This document shows positions 1 through 8,996 of a stretch of DNA of 64,000 bases, piece after piece. Position 1 is the stretch's first letter, and each line of letters begins with the position of its first letter. The position numbers were made by a program, and so were the translations under genes. The stretch is from Leptolyngbyaceae cyanobacterium clean351 (GTDB lineage: Bacteria > Cyanobacteriota > Cyanobacteriia > DAIDHW01). Where the stretch lies: assembly GCA_027451865.1 (NCBI GenBank), contig DAIDHW010000001.1, positions 841,530 to 905,529 on the forward strand, in the 5' to 3' direction. The notes under the pieces are model-generated. The model worked only from the letters and a program-made list of their open reading frames with translations, had not been told where the DNA came from and did no database searches.

Positions 1-283
1 GGATGGGGAGGTCGGGAGGAAAGGTACACCGTTGGGGGAGGTAGCCAATCCCAGGATGGCCTACCCTGGCCGGGGACCCCAGCACCTGCACAGATCCCTG
101 GGATAGGGGGATTAACCCTAGGATTACCTTTAACAGGGTCGACTTGCCCACCCCATTGGGGCCCAACACAGCGACAAATTCACCCGGCTGGATCTTGAGA
201 TTTACCTCTCGCCAGAGGGTGGCCCCGCCCCTGCGTACCGTTGCCTGCTGCAGCTGAATGACTGGGGGTACTTCAGCGCCCAT
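1..283 (-). CDS. ABC transporter ATP-binding protein, partial (3' end beyond window edge), possibly metal (Zn/Mn) type
   Basis: Manual minus-strand translation MGAEVPPVIQLQQATVRRGGATLWREVNLKIQPGEFVAVLGPNGVGKSTLLKVILGLIPLSQGSVQVLG...YLPQRCTFPPDLPI, with Walker A GPNGVGKST and Q-loop-like YLPQ; start overlaps the SDR 3' end; absent from ORF track because truncated. Confidence 0.85.
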   Translation of the reverse strand, partial: MGAEVPPVIQLQQATVRRGGATLWREVNLKIQPGEFVAVLGPNGVGKSTLLKVILGLIPLSQGSVQVLGSPARVGHPGIGYLPQRCTFPPDLPI

Positions 284-1169
284 GAACCCAATCTTCGGCT
301 ACCTGGTCTACACCGTAGAACCGACCCAGTAAACTATCAACCACTGCCACCGGCAGGACCCTAGTCAGTAGTCCTAGGGTCAAGAAACCCCCCGTAAGGG
401 CAGGGTAGCGGGACCGCGGCCGGGGGTCCTCTAGGGCCTGGAGGATCACTTGGGCTACCCGCTCAGCCGGCCAAGCCCCCTTACGTCCATCGATGCTTTT
501 CAACCGGGTCCCGGCCCCCCGGTAGGGAGTAACCGAAAGGTCAGGGATAGCTTGCTCAAGCCTCTGGGCAGCGACGGTGAAAAACTCGGTAGCTACAGGG
601 CCTGGCTCCACTAGACACACCCGAATATTGAAAGGGGCAAGCTCAATGCGCAGAGAGTCACTCAGACCCTCGAGGGCAAACTTAGAGGCGCTGTAGAGAC
701 TGGCAAAGGGGAGCGCTAACCGACCGACTACCGAGCTGATATTAACAATCCTGCCCCCGCCGTGATCGCGCATACTGGGGACTAGGGCTTGCACCAAGGC
801 AACTGGGCCAAAGAAGTTGACGGCAAACTGCTGCTGGACTTGACCAGGGGGCACCAGCTCCAAAGGACCCATTTGCCCATAACCCGCATTATTGACCAGG
901 GCGTCAACCCGGCCAAAGTGATCTAAGGCCTTGGCGGCGAGAGCTTTCACCTGGTCGAGGTCAGCCATGTCAGTGGGCATTACCAACACCCGAGCCCCCG
1001 CAGCTTGGCACTGGACGGCCACCTGCTCGAGGGCAGGAAGGCGGCGAGCTGCCAGCACCAGGCTAACCCCGGGGTGTCGTTGGGAGAGGATCTGGGCCGC
1101 CGCGGCCCCGATACCCCCTGAAGCCCCGGTGATTAACACCACCTGTTGGGTAAGTTTGTGGCCAACCAT
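273..1169 (-). CDS. SDR family NAD(P)-dependent oxidoreductase
   Basis: N-terminal TGASGGIG cofactor motif, NNAG, S...YSASK catalytic motif. Confidence 0.92.
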   Translation of the reverse strand: MVGHKLTQQVVLITGASGGIGAAAAQILSQRHPGVSLVLAARRLPALEQVAVQCQAAGARVLVMPTDMADLDQVKALAAKALDHFGRVDALVNNAGYGQMGPLELVPPGQVQQQFAVNFFGPVALVQALVPSMRDHGGGRIVNISSVVGRLALPFASLYSASKFALEGLSDSLRIELAPFNIRVCLVEPGPVATEFFTVAAQRLEQAIPDLSVTPYRGAGTRLKSIDGRKGAWPAERVAQVILQALEDPRPRSRYPALTGGFLTLGLLTRVLPVAVVDSLLGRFYGVDQVAEDWVHGR

Positions 1170-1338
1170 AGGAAATTTGAAAGAAAGTAGTACAAACTGG
1201 CGGCATCAACGACGACCAAGAGAGACTCAAGTTTAACCTACTGCAGGAAAGACAGTCCCAGGTGGGTCGTCCTCCCTTGAACTTGCCGGTGATTAGATTG
1301 GTCTAACCGGTGTAGATTTCCGCATAGGGCGACCCACC

Positions 1339-1935
1339 ATGACTTTGGCCATTGCCGAAGCCTTGACCATGCAACAGCAGCAAGTCCCCCTGCCTAGTGA
1401 CCCTGACCTCTACTTGGTGCAGCGTTGTCTAGCGGGAGACCCCCAAGGATTCCGTCAACTTTATCGTCGTCATCAACAGCGGGTCCGCTCCACCCTCTAC
1501 CAATTATGCGGGGCCCAATCCCTAGATGACTTGGTACAAGAGGTGTTTATTCGGGCCTGGAAGGGACTCCCTAAGTTACAGAAAAAGTCCATGTTCTCCA
1601 CTTGGTTATACCGAATCACCTGGAACGTGGCCTCAGACCAGCGCCGGCACCTGGCCCAAAGTCGTGAGCGGCTCCAGGTGGTGAGCCAACAAACCCCTGT
1701 GCAGCACCAAGACCCAGGCTTAATGCAGCTACACTACCAAGACCTGGTGCAGCGGGGACTAGAGCAGCTGAGCTTTGACCATCGGACAGTCCTAGTGCTC
1801 CACGACTTAGAAGAACTGCCGCAAAAAGAGATCGCCGATATTCTGCGTATCCCCGTAGGAACGGTTAAGTCTAGACTTTTCCACGCCCGCGGGTCCCTGC
1901 GCCGGTTTCTAGAACAGGCAGGGATCCAGCTATGA
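1339..1935 (+). CDS. RNA polymerase sigma factor, sigma-70/ECF family
   Basis: Region 2 (DDLVQEVFIRAWKGLPKLQKKSMFSTWLYRITWNVASDQRR) and region 4 (LPQKEIADILRIPVGTVKSRLFHARGSLRRFL). Confidence 0.93.
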   Translation: MTLAIAEALTMQQQQVPLPSDPDLYLVQRCLAGDPQGFRQLYRRHQQRVRSTLYQLCGAQSLDDLVQEVFIRAWKGLPKLQKKSMFSTWLYRITWNVASDQRRHLAQSRERLQVVSQQTPVQHQDPGLMQLHYQDLVQRGLEQLSFDHRTVLVLHDLEELPQKEIADILRIPVGTVKSRLFHARGSLRRFLEQAGIQL

Positions 1936-2291
1936 ATCAAGCCCCTGATCCGGAAGAGTTCCCAACTCTGGTTAATTTTCTCTCCCAGTATCGGCCCCCA
2001 ACCCCTGCTCCTGACCCAGGCCTAGAAGAAATGGTAGTCAGGCAAGCTCTCGAAACCCACCGGTTCCGAAGAGGCTGGCTGGTGCCCCCAGTGCTGGCTG
2101 CCGGGCTACTAGTGGCTCTAAGCAACTACCCGATGGCACCTGCCCCCCACGTGCGAGATTCGGCAGCCCTGCGGGATTTCATTGTCAGCAACTGGAATGG
2201 GGTAACCGCTACCAACGATGACCACAGTGGCGACCCCTTTATCCAAGCCCTGGACGGAGCCTCCCTGCAGCCCAACTCTCCCCTACCCTAG
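1932..2291 (+). CDS. Small single-TM protein, putative anti-sigma factor
   Basis: ATGA overlap with upstream sigma factor; soluble N-terminus then one hydrophobic segment (GWLVPPVLAAGLLVAL); assignment by context. Confidence 0.55.
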   Translation: MNQAPDPEEFPTLVNFLSQYRPPTPAPDPGLEEMVVRQALETHRFRRGWLVPPVLAAGLLVALSNYPMAPAPHVRDSAALRDFIVSNWNGVTATNDDHSGDPFIQALDGASLQPNSPLP

Positions 2292-2340
2292 GGGTCAAGT
2301 TTCCTTACCCAGTTCCCCACCATCCCCTCGCCCTACCATC

Positions 2341-2841
2341 ATGGCTACCTCCCGCTTGTCTGTCCTGTTTGGCCTTGCCCTCCTAGCTGGGTTGACCTCC
2401 GCTCCCGCGCTCGCCCAAGTCCCTCCCACCGCTCCTCCCCAACAGGGCTGGCATCATCCCCGGCCCAATTTACTCACAACTCTGGAATCATTGAACTTGA
2501 CTGCGACCCAACAGCAGCAAGTACGGGCCCTGATGCACAAATACCGCCCCCAGATCATCCACCAAGTCCAAGCAGTTCACCAGGCCGAGGATCAACTGAT
2601 GGTATTGACCAAGGCTAATAGGGCCAACAATGTCTTGCAGCAACAATTCCAGGCCCTCCAACAGCAACGTCAGCAGCTAGAAAGTTTGCACTTTAGTAGT
2701 CTGTTGGCTCTCCGGCAGGTGCTCACTCCCGAGCAGTGGCAACAATTGCTCCAGGATCTGCACCCCCATCCTTGGCATCATCGGCCTCCCCAACCCAATT
2801 CTGACCAGCAACCAGGCCCGGACCAACCGCCAACCCCCTAA
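2341..2841 (+). CDS. Spy/CpxP-like periplasmic protein
   Basis: Signal peptide (MATSRLSVLFGLALLAGLTSAPALA) and LTATQQQQVRALM...LTPEQW (LTxxQ-type) motifs; ATG at 2341 is in frame within ORF 2218-2841. Confidence 0.7.
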   Translation: MATSRLSVLFGLALLAGLTSAPALAQVPPTAPPQQGWHHPRPNLLTTLESLNLTATQQQQVRALMHKYRPQIIHQVQAVHQAEDQLMVLTKANRANNVLQQQFQALQQQRQQLESLHFSSLLALRQVLTPEQWQQLLQDLHPHPWHHRPPQPNSDQQPGPDQPPTP

Positions 2842-2907
2842 GACAGACCAGCAGTCAGCAATCTGGCTACAGTCTCGACAGTCCACCCCTCCTGCCTAGC
2901 TCTAACC

Positions 2908-3318
2908 ATGACCACCTTCCGTGTGTCTCTCCTCCTGAGTCTGGCCCTAGCAGGGCTGGCCCTAGCAGGACCCCTAGAAGCCCAAGTCCCCCCCAGGCAG
3001 CACAACCTCCTGCAAACCCTAGACTTGACTGCCAACCAAAGACAGCAAATTCGCCGTGTTATGGAGGAGTACCACGGTCAGATCGTCCAACACGCTAGGG
3101 CTCTCCATCAGGCCGAGCACGAGTTACAGGCTTTGATGGCTGGAGATGCCCCGGCCAACGTAGTCAGAGTCAAGTACCGACAGGTCCAACGACTGCGCCA
3201 GCAGCTGATTGACCTGAAGTTTGCTAGCTCCCTAAAAGTTAGGCAAATCCTCAACCTCCAGCAGCGACATCTCCTAGAGGAGGAGTTACAAGCCCGTCAC
3301 CACTACCCTAATTCCTAG
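2908..3318 (+). CDS. Spy/CpxP-like periplasmic protein, paralog of the preceding gene
   Basis: Signal peptide plus LTANQRQQIRRVMEEY; aligns along its length with the 2341-2841 product. Confidence 0.7.
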   Translation: MTTFRVSLLLSLALAGLALAGPLEAQVPPRQHNLLQTLDLTANQRQQIRRVMEEYHGQIVQHARALHQAEHELQALMAGDAPANVVRVKYRQVQRLRQQLIDLKFASSLKVRQILNLQQRHLLEEELQARHHYPNS

Positions 3319-3326
3319 GTGGCTCA

Positions 3327-4799
3327 ATGGCGAAGATTCTGGCCTTTTTGCTGTTCGTACTGACCATACTGCTTAACTATGCCCCCGAGGCCCTAGCGGC
3401 CACGGCAACCCCGGAGGCTGTGGCCTTGCACCTGCTCAATCGCCTGAGTCTGGGGCCCCGTCCTGGGGACCTGGAAGCTCTCCAAGCCCAAGGGGTTGAG
3501 GCCTATATTCAAACCCAGTTATCTCCCCAACACATTGCCCAACCAGCAGCTCTTACCCAGGAGCTCAGCCAGTTGACCGCCTTGAACATCACTCCCCTCG
3601 AGGCGTTCCAGCAGTACGGCCCTCCCTTGCGGACCAAGGGCCAAAAACCAGACCCGGCAGCTTTCAAGGCCGCTCACCTCCACGCTCGAGACTTCGCCTC
3701 CCAAGCGGCTACTGGCCACCTGCGCCAGGCTCTGGAAAGTCCTCGCCAGCTAGAGCAGGTAATGGTGGACTTCTGGCTTAATCACTTCAATGTCTACGCC
3801 GGCAAGGGGTTTATCGGCTTGTGGCTCGGATCCTATGAGGAAACAGCTCTACGCCCCCACGCCCTGGGGAGGTTTCGGGACCTCCTGGAAGCCACGGCTC
3901 GCCATCCAGCCATGCTATTCTACCTGGACAACTGGCTGAATACCGATCCTGGCAGTCCTGGTGCCCACGGCATCTTCAAAGGCATTAATGAGAACTATGC
4001 TCGGGAGATCATGGAACTGCACACCTTGGGGGTGAACGGAGGCTATACCCAGGCAGACGTGATCACCCTAGCCCATATCCTCACCGGGTGGGGGCTGTGT
4101 CCCAGGCAAGACCATCGCCCGGCCGACCGCAGTGGCTTTTGTTTTGACCCCCGCCGCCATGACTTCAGCACCAAGACTTTTCTGGGGCGGAAAATTCCCG
4201 GCTCTGGGATTGCCGAGGTTGAGCAGGCCCTGGATATGCTTGCTGCTAGTCCTGCTACCGCCCACCACATTAGCTACCAGCTTGCTCAGTACTTTGTGGC
4301 TGACACTCCCCCTGCCAGCCTGGTCAACCACCTAAGTCAAGTATACTTAGCCCGGCAGGGAGACATTAGCGCCGTTTTAGATGCTCTATTCCACAGCCAG
4401 GAGTTTTGGGACCCCCAGTACTTCGGCAACAAGTTCAAGACTCCCTACCAATACGTGGTATCAGCCCTGAGGGTTAGCGGCCAGCCCGTGGAAAACCTCC
4501 TGATTGCCGCTGGGGAGATGCGGGTCATGGGCATGCCCCTCTACGGCTGCCTGCCTCCCGACGGCTACAAAAACACCCAAAGAGCCTGGCTGAGCCCAGA
4601 GGCCATGACCATGCGCCTGAGTTTTGCCACCGCTTGGTCCCAGGGCAGACCACCCTTACACTCGGCCCTTGACCCTGGCCAATTGACAAACACCCTAGGT
4701 GATTCCCTCTCTCCCCACCTACGCCAGGTCATAGCCGCTACCCCCCCTCATCTCCAAGCCGCCCTCATCCTGGGCAGTCCAGATTTCATGTACCACTAG
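3327..4799 (+). CDS. DUF1800 family protein, exported
   Basis: HLLNRLSLGPRPGDL, MVDFWLNHFNVY, ENYAREIMELHTLGVNGGYTQADV are typical DUF1800 motifs; N-terminal signal peptide. Confidence 0.9.
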   Translation: MAKILAFLLFVLTILLNYAPEALAATATPEAVALHLLNRLSLGPRPGDLEALQAQGVEAYIQTQLSPQHIAQPAALTQELSQLTALNITPLEAFQQYGPPLRTKGQKPDPAAFKAAHLHARDFASQAATGHLRQALESPRQLEQVMVDFWLNHFNVYAGKGFIGLWLGSYEETALRPHALGRFRDLLEATARHPAMLFYLDNWLNTDPGSPGAHGIFKGINENYAREIMELHTLGVNGGYTQADVITLAHILTGWGLCPRQDHRPADRSGFCFDPRRHDFSTKTFLGRKIPGSGIAEVEQALDMLAASPATAHHISYQLAQYFVADTPPASLVNHLSQVYLARQGDISAVLDALFHSQEFWDPQYFGNKFKTPYQYVVSALRVSGQPVENLLIAAGEMRVMGMPLYGCLPPDGYKNTQRAWLSPEAMTMRLSFATAWSQGRPPLHSALDPGQLTNTLGDSLSPHLRQVIAATPPHLQAALILGSPDFMYH

Positions 4800-4811
4800 C
4801 CCCCCCTAACT

Positions 4812-6041
4812 ATGCGCCGCCGTCAATTCCTGCAAACTGCTGCCCTGGGTACTGGGGCCACCATGATCACCATTGGCACCCAGGGTTGGGCCCTACGGGC
4901 TCAAGCTTTAGTGCCCACTCAACAAAACCTGATCGTAGTGTTTCTCCGGGGAGCTGTAGATGGTCTGAACGTAGTAGTCCCCCACGGAGAGCCCAATTAC
5001 TTCAGCAGTCGGCCGACCATTGCTATCCCCCAACCAGGACAGGCAGGGGGGGCCCTCAACCTGGATAGTCATTTTGGTCTGCATCCCGCCCTTGCTCCCC
5101 TGATGCCCCTGTGGCAACATAAGACCCTAGCTTTTGTCCATGCCTGTGGCTCCCCTGACCCCAATCGGTCTCACTTTGAAGCTCAAGAGTATATGGAGAA
5201 CGGTACTCCTGGTATTACCAGTACCCCCGATGGCTGGATGAATCGTTTGTTGGCAAGCCTGGGAGTCAAAAGCCCCCTAGGAGCGATCAGCATTGGGGCG
5301 ACAACACCCCGGATTCTCAGTGGGCGGATGCCCGTGGCCAACCTGCCCTCCGGGAAAATGATCGCCCGGCCGCTACCTGTGGACCGGCCAGCAGTAGCCG
5401 CAGCTTTTAGTAAGCTCTACCAAGGGACATCACCCATCGACCAAGCCTATCAGGAGGGGGTGAGCGCCCGCCGGGATCTGATAGGCGACCTGGAGGCGGA
5501 GATGACCACCGCCAACAACGGAGCCCCCCCCGTAGGAGCCTTAGCTAGTGATGCCCGTCACCTAGGAGACCTGATGGCCCAGGACTCGCGGATCAGACTA
5601 GGTTTTTTGGCAGCAGGGGGATGGGATACTCATGTCCGTCAGGGGGCCAGCCAAGGCCTGTTAGCTGACCAACTTAAAGGGTTAGGGGAAGGCCTAGCGA
5701 CCCTAGTCCAGGCCCTTGGTCCTGTTTACCAACGCACCACCATTCTGGTCATGTCTGAATTCGGCCGGACAGTCCATGAGAATGGCAACGGGGGTACTGA
5801 CCATGGCCATGGAAATGTGATGTGGTTGTTGGGGGGGAGGGTGCAGGGTGGTAAGGTTTACGGCCCCTGGCCTGGCCTAGAACCTGAGCAGCTCTACCAA
5901 GACCGAGATCTGGCGATCACCACAGATTTTCGGGATGTGATTGACCAAGTCTTAACTGCTCACCTAGAGCTTAGGCCTAGTGACCTTAGGGTTATTTTTC
6001 CCCACTACACAGCCCCAAGTCAGCCCCTGGGAGTAGTTTGA
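4812..6041 (+). CDS. DUF1501 family protein, putative Tat substrate
   Basis: N-terminus MRRRQFLQTAALGTGATMI (twin-arginine); LRGAVDGLN, GGWDTH, MSEFGRTVHENGNGGTDHGHG motifs. Confidence 0.9.
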   Translation: MRRRQFLQTAALGTGATMITIGTQGWALRAQALVPTQQNLIVVFLRGAVDGLNVVVPHGEPNYFSSRPTIAIPQPGQAGGALNLDSHFGLHPALAPLMPLWQHKTLAFVHACGSPDPNRSHFEAQEYMENGTPGITSTPDGWMNRLLASLGVKSPLGAISIGATTPRILSGRMPVANLPSGKMIARPLPVDRPAVAAAFSKLYQGTSPIDQAYQEGVSARRDLIGDLEAEMTTANNGAPPVGALASDARHLGDLMAQDSRIRLGFLAAGGWDTHVRQGASQGLLADQLKGLGEGLATLVQALGPVYQRTTILVMSEFGRTVHENGNGGTDHGHGNVMWLLGGRVQGGKVYGPWPGLEPEQLYQDRDLAITTDFRDVIDQVLTAHLELRPSDLRVIFPHYTAPSQPLGVV

Positions 6042-6114
6042 GTGGCTACCTCCCCCCTTTAGCCCCAGTAAGATTCAGATAGACTGTTACGAGAATCACT
6101 TTACCTACCTATCC

Positions 6115-6675
6115 ATGCTCCCTCAAAGATCTTTGCGTCGCCTTGCCTTGTCTGCAGTGGCTATTGGTAGTCTTGCCCTAGGCTTGGGAGTCCCTTTAGC
6201 CCTAGCAGATAGTGGTCCTGGGTTTACCCTCTTCGGGGGTGGAAATCGCCACAATCAGTTGCCCTTCTACCTAGACTATGGCGGCAGAACTAACACCAAT
6301 GACCGTTATCGCCTGAAGATCCCGGCTGATAAGATGCAGGTAGCCGCAGCGGAAATCGCCATCAGTTACCCTGACTACTACCACGGAGAGTTTGATACCA
6401 AGTCCATTGACGTGTCGGTGATGAATTTTAACTACCGGCGGGTCCTGAAAAAAATTCCAATTCAAAAGGTGGTTTGGGATAAAGAAGACCACCTACTGCG
6501 AATCTTCACCCAAGAGCCGGTACCGGCGGGCAGCAATGTAGAAATCGACCTTTCCAATGTCCATAATCCCTACTTCGGCGGGGTTTACTACTTCAACTGT
6601 GAGGTACAAACCCCCGGCGGCGTGCCCTTGCTGCGTTACCTAGGTACCTGGATCATTACCATTGCTAACGATTGA
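6115..6675 (+). CDS. DUF2808 family exported protein
   Basis: Signal peptide; YRLKIPADKMQVAAAEIAISYPDYY and NVHNPYFGGVYYFNCEVQTPGGVPLLRYLGTWIITI are DUF2808-like. Confidence 0.8.
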   Translation: MLPQRSLRRLALSAVAIGSLALGLGVPLALADSGPGFTLFGGGNRHNQLPFYLDYGGRTNTNDRYRLKIPADKMQVAAAEIAISYPDYYHGEFDTKSIDVSVMNFNYRRVLKKIPIQKVVWDKEDHLLRIFTQEPVPAGSNVEIDLSNVHNPYFGGVYYFNCEVQTPGGVPLLRYLGTWIITIAND

Positions 6676-6801
6676 TGTGGCGGTGATGAATCTCAACTAC
6701 CGGCAGGCAGTACGGTAGAAACCGACATCCCCACTGGGGCCGGGGGTGTGCCCTTAGGGCTTTGCCTAGGTGCTTGGATCATCACCATTGCTAACGATAC
6801 T
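6676..6801 (+). pseudogene. Decayed partial tandem copy of the DUF2808 gene 3' half
   Basis: gatgtggcggtgatgaatctcaactaccggcaggcag resembles 6406-6441; tgcctaggtgcttggatcatcaccattgctaacgat resembles 6638-6673; internal stop and deletions. Confidence 0.75.
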
Positions 6802-6841
6802 TAATGCTATACTGGAAGGCTGGTTGCTTTTGTTTTGATCT

Positions 6842-6979
6842 ATGACCCAACGTACTCTGCACGGTACTTGCCGTAAGCGCAAGCGTACTTCTGGCTTCCG
6901 CGCCCGGATGAGTTCCAAGACCGGACAGCGAGTAATTCGCGCTCGTCGCAGCCGCGGCCGCGCCCGGTTGGCAGTCTAA
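6842..6979 (+). CDS. rpmH: 50S ribosomal protein L34
   Basis: Translation [45 protein letters not shown] (45 aa), below the ORF-track cutoff; immediately precedes rnpA. Confidence 0.96.
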   Translation: MTQRTLHGTCRKRKRTSGFRARMSSKTGQRVIRARRSRGRARLAV

Positions 6980-6987
6980 ATTAATTC

Positions 6988-7341
6988 TTGGCCCTGCCCC
7001 AAGACCATCGTTTGCGGCGCAATTTTGGTGCTGTTTATCAGCGGGGACGACGCTGGTCTTCTCCGCACCTCACCCTCTGTGCCTTATACTCCTCAAGTGA
7101 CGTTCGTCCCACCCGGATCGGGGTTTCCATCAGTACTAAGGTCAGCAAACGCTCGGTAGTCCGCAACCGGATTCGCCGCTGGATCCATGGGGTTGTAATT
7201 CCCTGGCTGCCTCGAATTCGACCGGGGTGGAATCTGGTGTTCGTGGTAAAAACCACAGCCAGTGAGTGCAATTATGAAGATTTTCTGCGAGAATTGGAAG
7301 AGTTACTCCTAGCGTCGGAGGTAATGAGTGGGCATTCGTGA
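6988..7341 (+). CDS. rnpA: Ribonuclease P protein component
   Basis: RVGVSI-like TRIGVSISTKVSKRSVVRNRIRRWI; TTG start; follows rpmH. Confidence 0.95.
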   Translation: MALPQDHRLRRNFGAVYQRGRRWSSPHLTLCALYSSSDVRPTRIGVSISTKVSKRSVVRNRIRRWIHGVVIPWLPRIRPGWNLVFVVKTTASECNYEDFLRELEELLLASEVMSGHS

Positions 7342-7723
7342 AGACGTTTTTTTAGAAAGTGGGCCCCACGTGGGGGATTTAATCATCAACTGTTTACTGG
7401 CTCTGACCGTAGTCTGCTTGCCCTTGACTGTGGGGGCAGTTGTGAGGGCCCTGTGGTCTCGCTACCGGATTACTAGCCGGCGTATATGTGTAACTGGCGG
7501 TTGGCAGGGCAGAAATCGCACCGACATTATTTATTCGGAGGTCGCCAAGGTGGTTACTATCCCCCGGGGTGTTGGCCTTTGGGGAGACATGGTCATCACC
7601 CTCAAGGATGGTAGCCGCCTGGAACTGAGGGCTGTTCCCCGCTTCCGGGAGGTGTACGACTACATTCAAGGAAAATTGTCTCCCCAAGCTCAGAAGGCCA
7701 GCGGCTCCCTGGGTAAGGCCTAG
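7328..7723 (+). CDS. PH domain-containing membrane protein
   Basis: RYRITSRRICVTGGWQGRNRTDIIYSEVAKVV bPH-like motif; GTG start overlapping rnpA; conserved position between rnpA and yidC. Confidence 0.8.
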   Translation: MGIREDVFLESGPHVGDLIINCLLALTVVCLPLTVGAVVRALWSRYRITSRRICVTGGWQGRNRTDIIYSEVAKVVTIPRGVGLWGDMVITLKDGSRLELRAVPRFREVYDYIQGKLSPQAQKASGSLGKA

Positions 7724-7769
7724 GCAGCGATATACTGGCATGGTAAAACTGGAGGTCATTTAGGAGCCC

Positions 7770-8915
7770 ATGGATTTTGGCGTAGGTTTTCTGTCGAATA
7801 ATGTCATGCTGCCGATTCTGGATTTCTTTTACGGAATCGCCCCTAGCTATGGCCTGGCTATTATCGCCCTAACTTTGGTGATTCGCTTTGCCCTCCTGCC
7901 CTTGAGTGCTGGCTCGATTCGGAGTATGCGTCGCATGCGAGTCGCCCAGCCTGTAATGCAAAAGCGCATTAAAGAACTGCAAGAGCGCTATAAGGATGAC
8001 AAGGTTAAACTGCAGGAGGAAATGCAGTCGGTTTACCAGGAGTTTGGCAATCCCCTGTCGGGCTGTCTGCCCCTGCTAGTCCAGATGCCCCTCCTGTTTG
8101 CCCTGTTCGCCACCCTCCGGGGGTCACCTTTTTCTGATGCCCACTACACGATTAACTTCCAAGTGGTGCCAGCGGGCCAGGTAGAACAAGTGCAGCCCTT
8201 CACCTCTGCGCCTCAAAATGTTTTCATCGCCGACGGGGTCCATTACCCCGTGGTGGCTGTCCTACCGGCAGGTAACCGGATCCCTGTGGGTGATACAGCT
8301 CAGATCACCTTCCAGGCAGCAGACGGTAAGCCCTTTACCACCCTGGCGGCTGAGTTCCCCGACAGCAAAGTCACCCCCCACTGGGAGGTTACTAAGGGTC
8401 AAGAGCGGGTGAAACTTAACCCTGACGGGAGCCTAACTGCCCTTGAGGCGGGAGATGTGACGGTTCAGGGGACTATTCCTGGCCTGGCAGCTGACCGAGG
8501 GTTTCTGTTTATTGATGCTCTTGGCCGCTCTAACCCCTTTGACTCCGATGGTCAGATCCACTGGGATATTGTCGGGATGATCCTGTTTTTTGGCCTGAGC
8601 CTTTACCTCAACCAAACCTTATCTGGCCAAGGACAAACTACTAACGCCAATCCCCAGCAAGAGCTAGTCAGTAAGCTCACCCCCATCCTCTTTTCGGGGA
8701 TGTTCTTTTTTGTGCCCTTGCCCGCCGGCGTTTTGATGTACATGGTAGTGGCGAATATCTTCCAGACCCTCCAAACCTTCATCATTATGCGCGAACCTTT
8801 GCCGGACAACCTGCAGAAGTTAGTCGACGCCCAGGCAAAAGCTAAAGACGCCGAGGCTACTGCGGCAATGCTTCCCTTCGAGCCCAAAAGCTCTAAAAAG
8901 AAAACCGCCTCCTAG
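7770..8915 (+). CDS. yidC: Membrane protein insertase YidC/Oxa1
   Basis: [48 protein letters not shown] and [16 protein letters not shown]. Confidence 0.95.
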   Translation: MDFGVGFLSNNVMLPILDFFYGIAPSYGLAIIALTLVIRFALLPLSAGSIRSMRRMRVAQPVMQKRIKELQERYKDDKVKLQEEMQSVYQEFGNPLSGCLPLLVQMPLLFALFATLRGSPFSDAHYTINFQVVPAGQVEQVQPFTSAPQNVFIADGVHYPVVAVLPAGNRIPVGDTAQITFQAADGKPFTTLAAEFPDSKVTPHWEVTKGQERVKLNPDGSLTALEAGDVTVQGTIPGLAADRGFLFIDALGRSNPFDSDGQIHWDIVGMILFFGLSLYLNQTLSGQGQTTNANPQQELVSKLTPILFSGMFFFVPLPAGVLMYMVVANIFQTLQTFIIMREPLPDNLQKLVDAQAKAKDAEATAAMLPFEPKSSKKKTAS

Positions 8916-8996
8916 ATCTTCGCTCTCGTAACCTAAGAGGGCCAACCGGTCCATAGTATCCTTTACTAACCTCAACTCCTAACCGGGACTGTTCCC

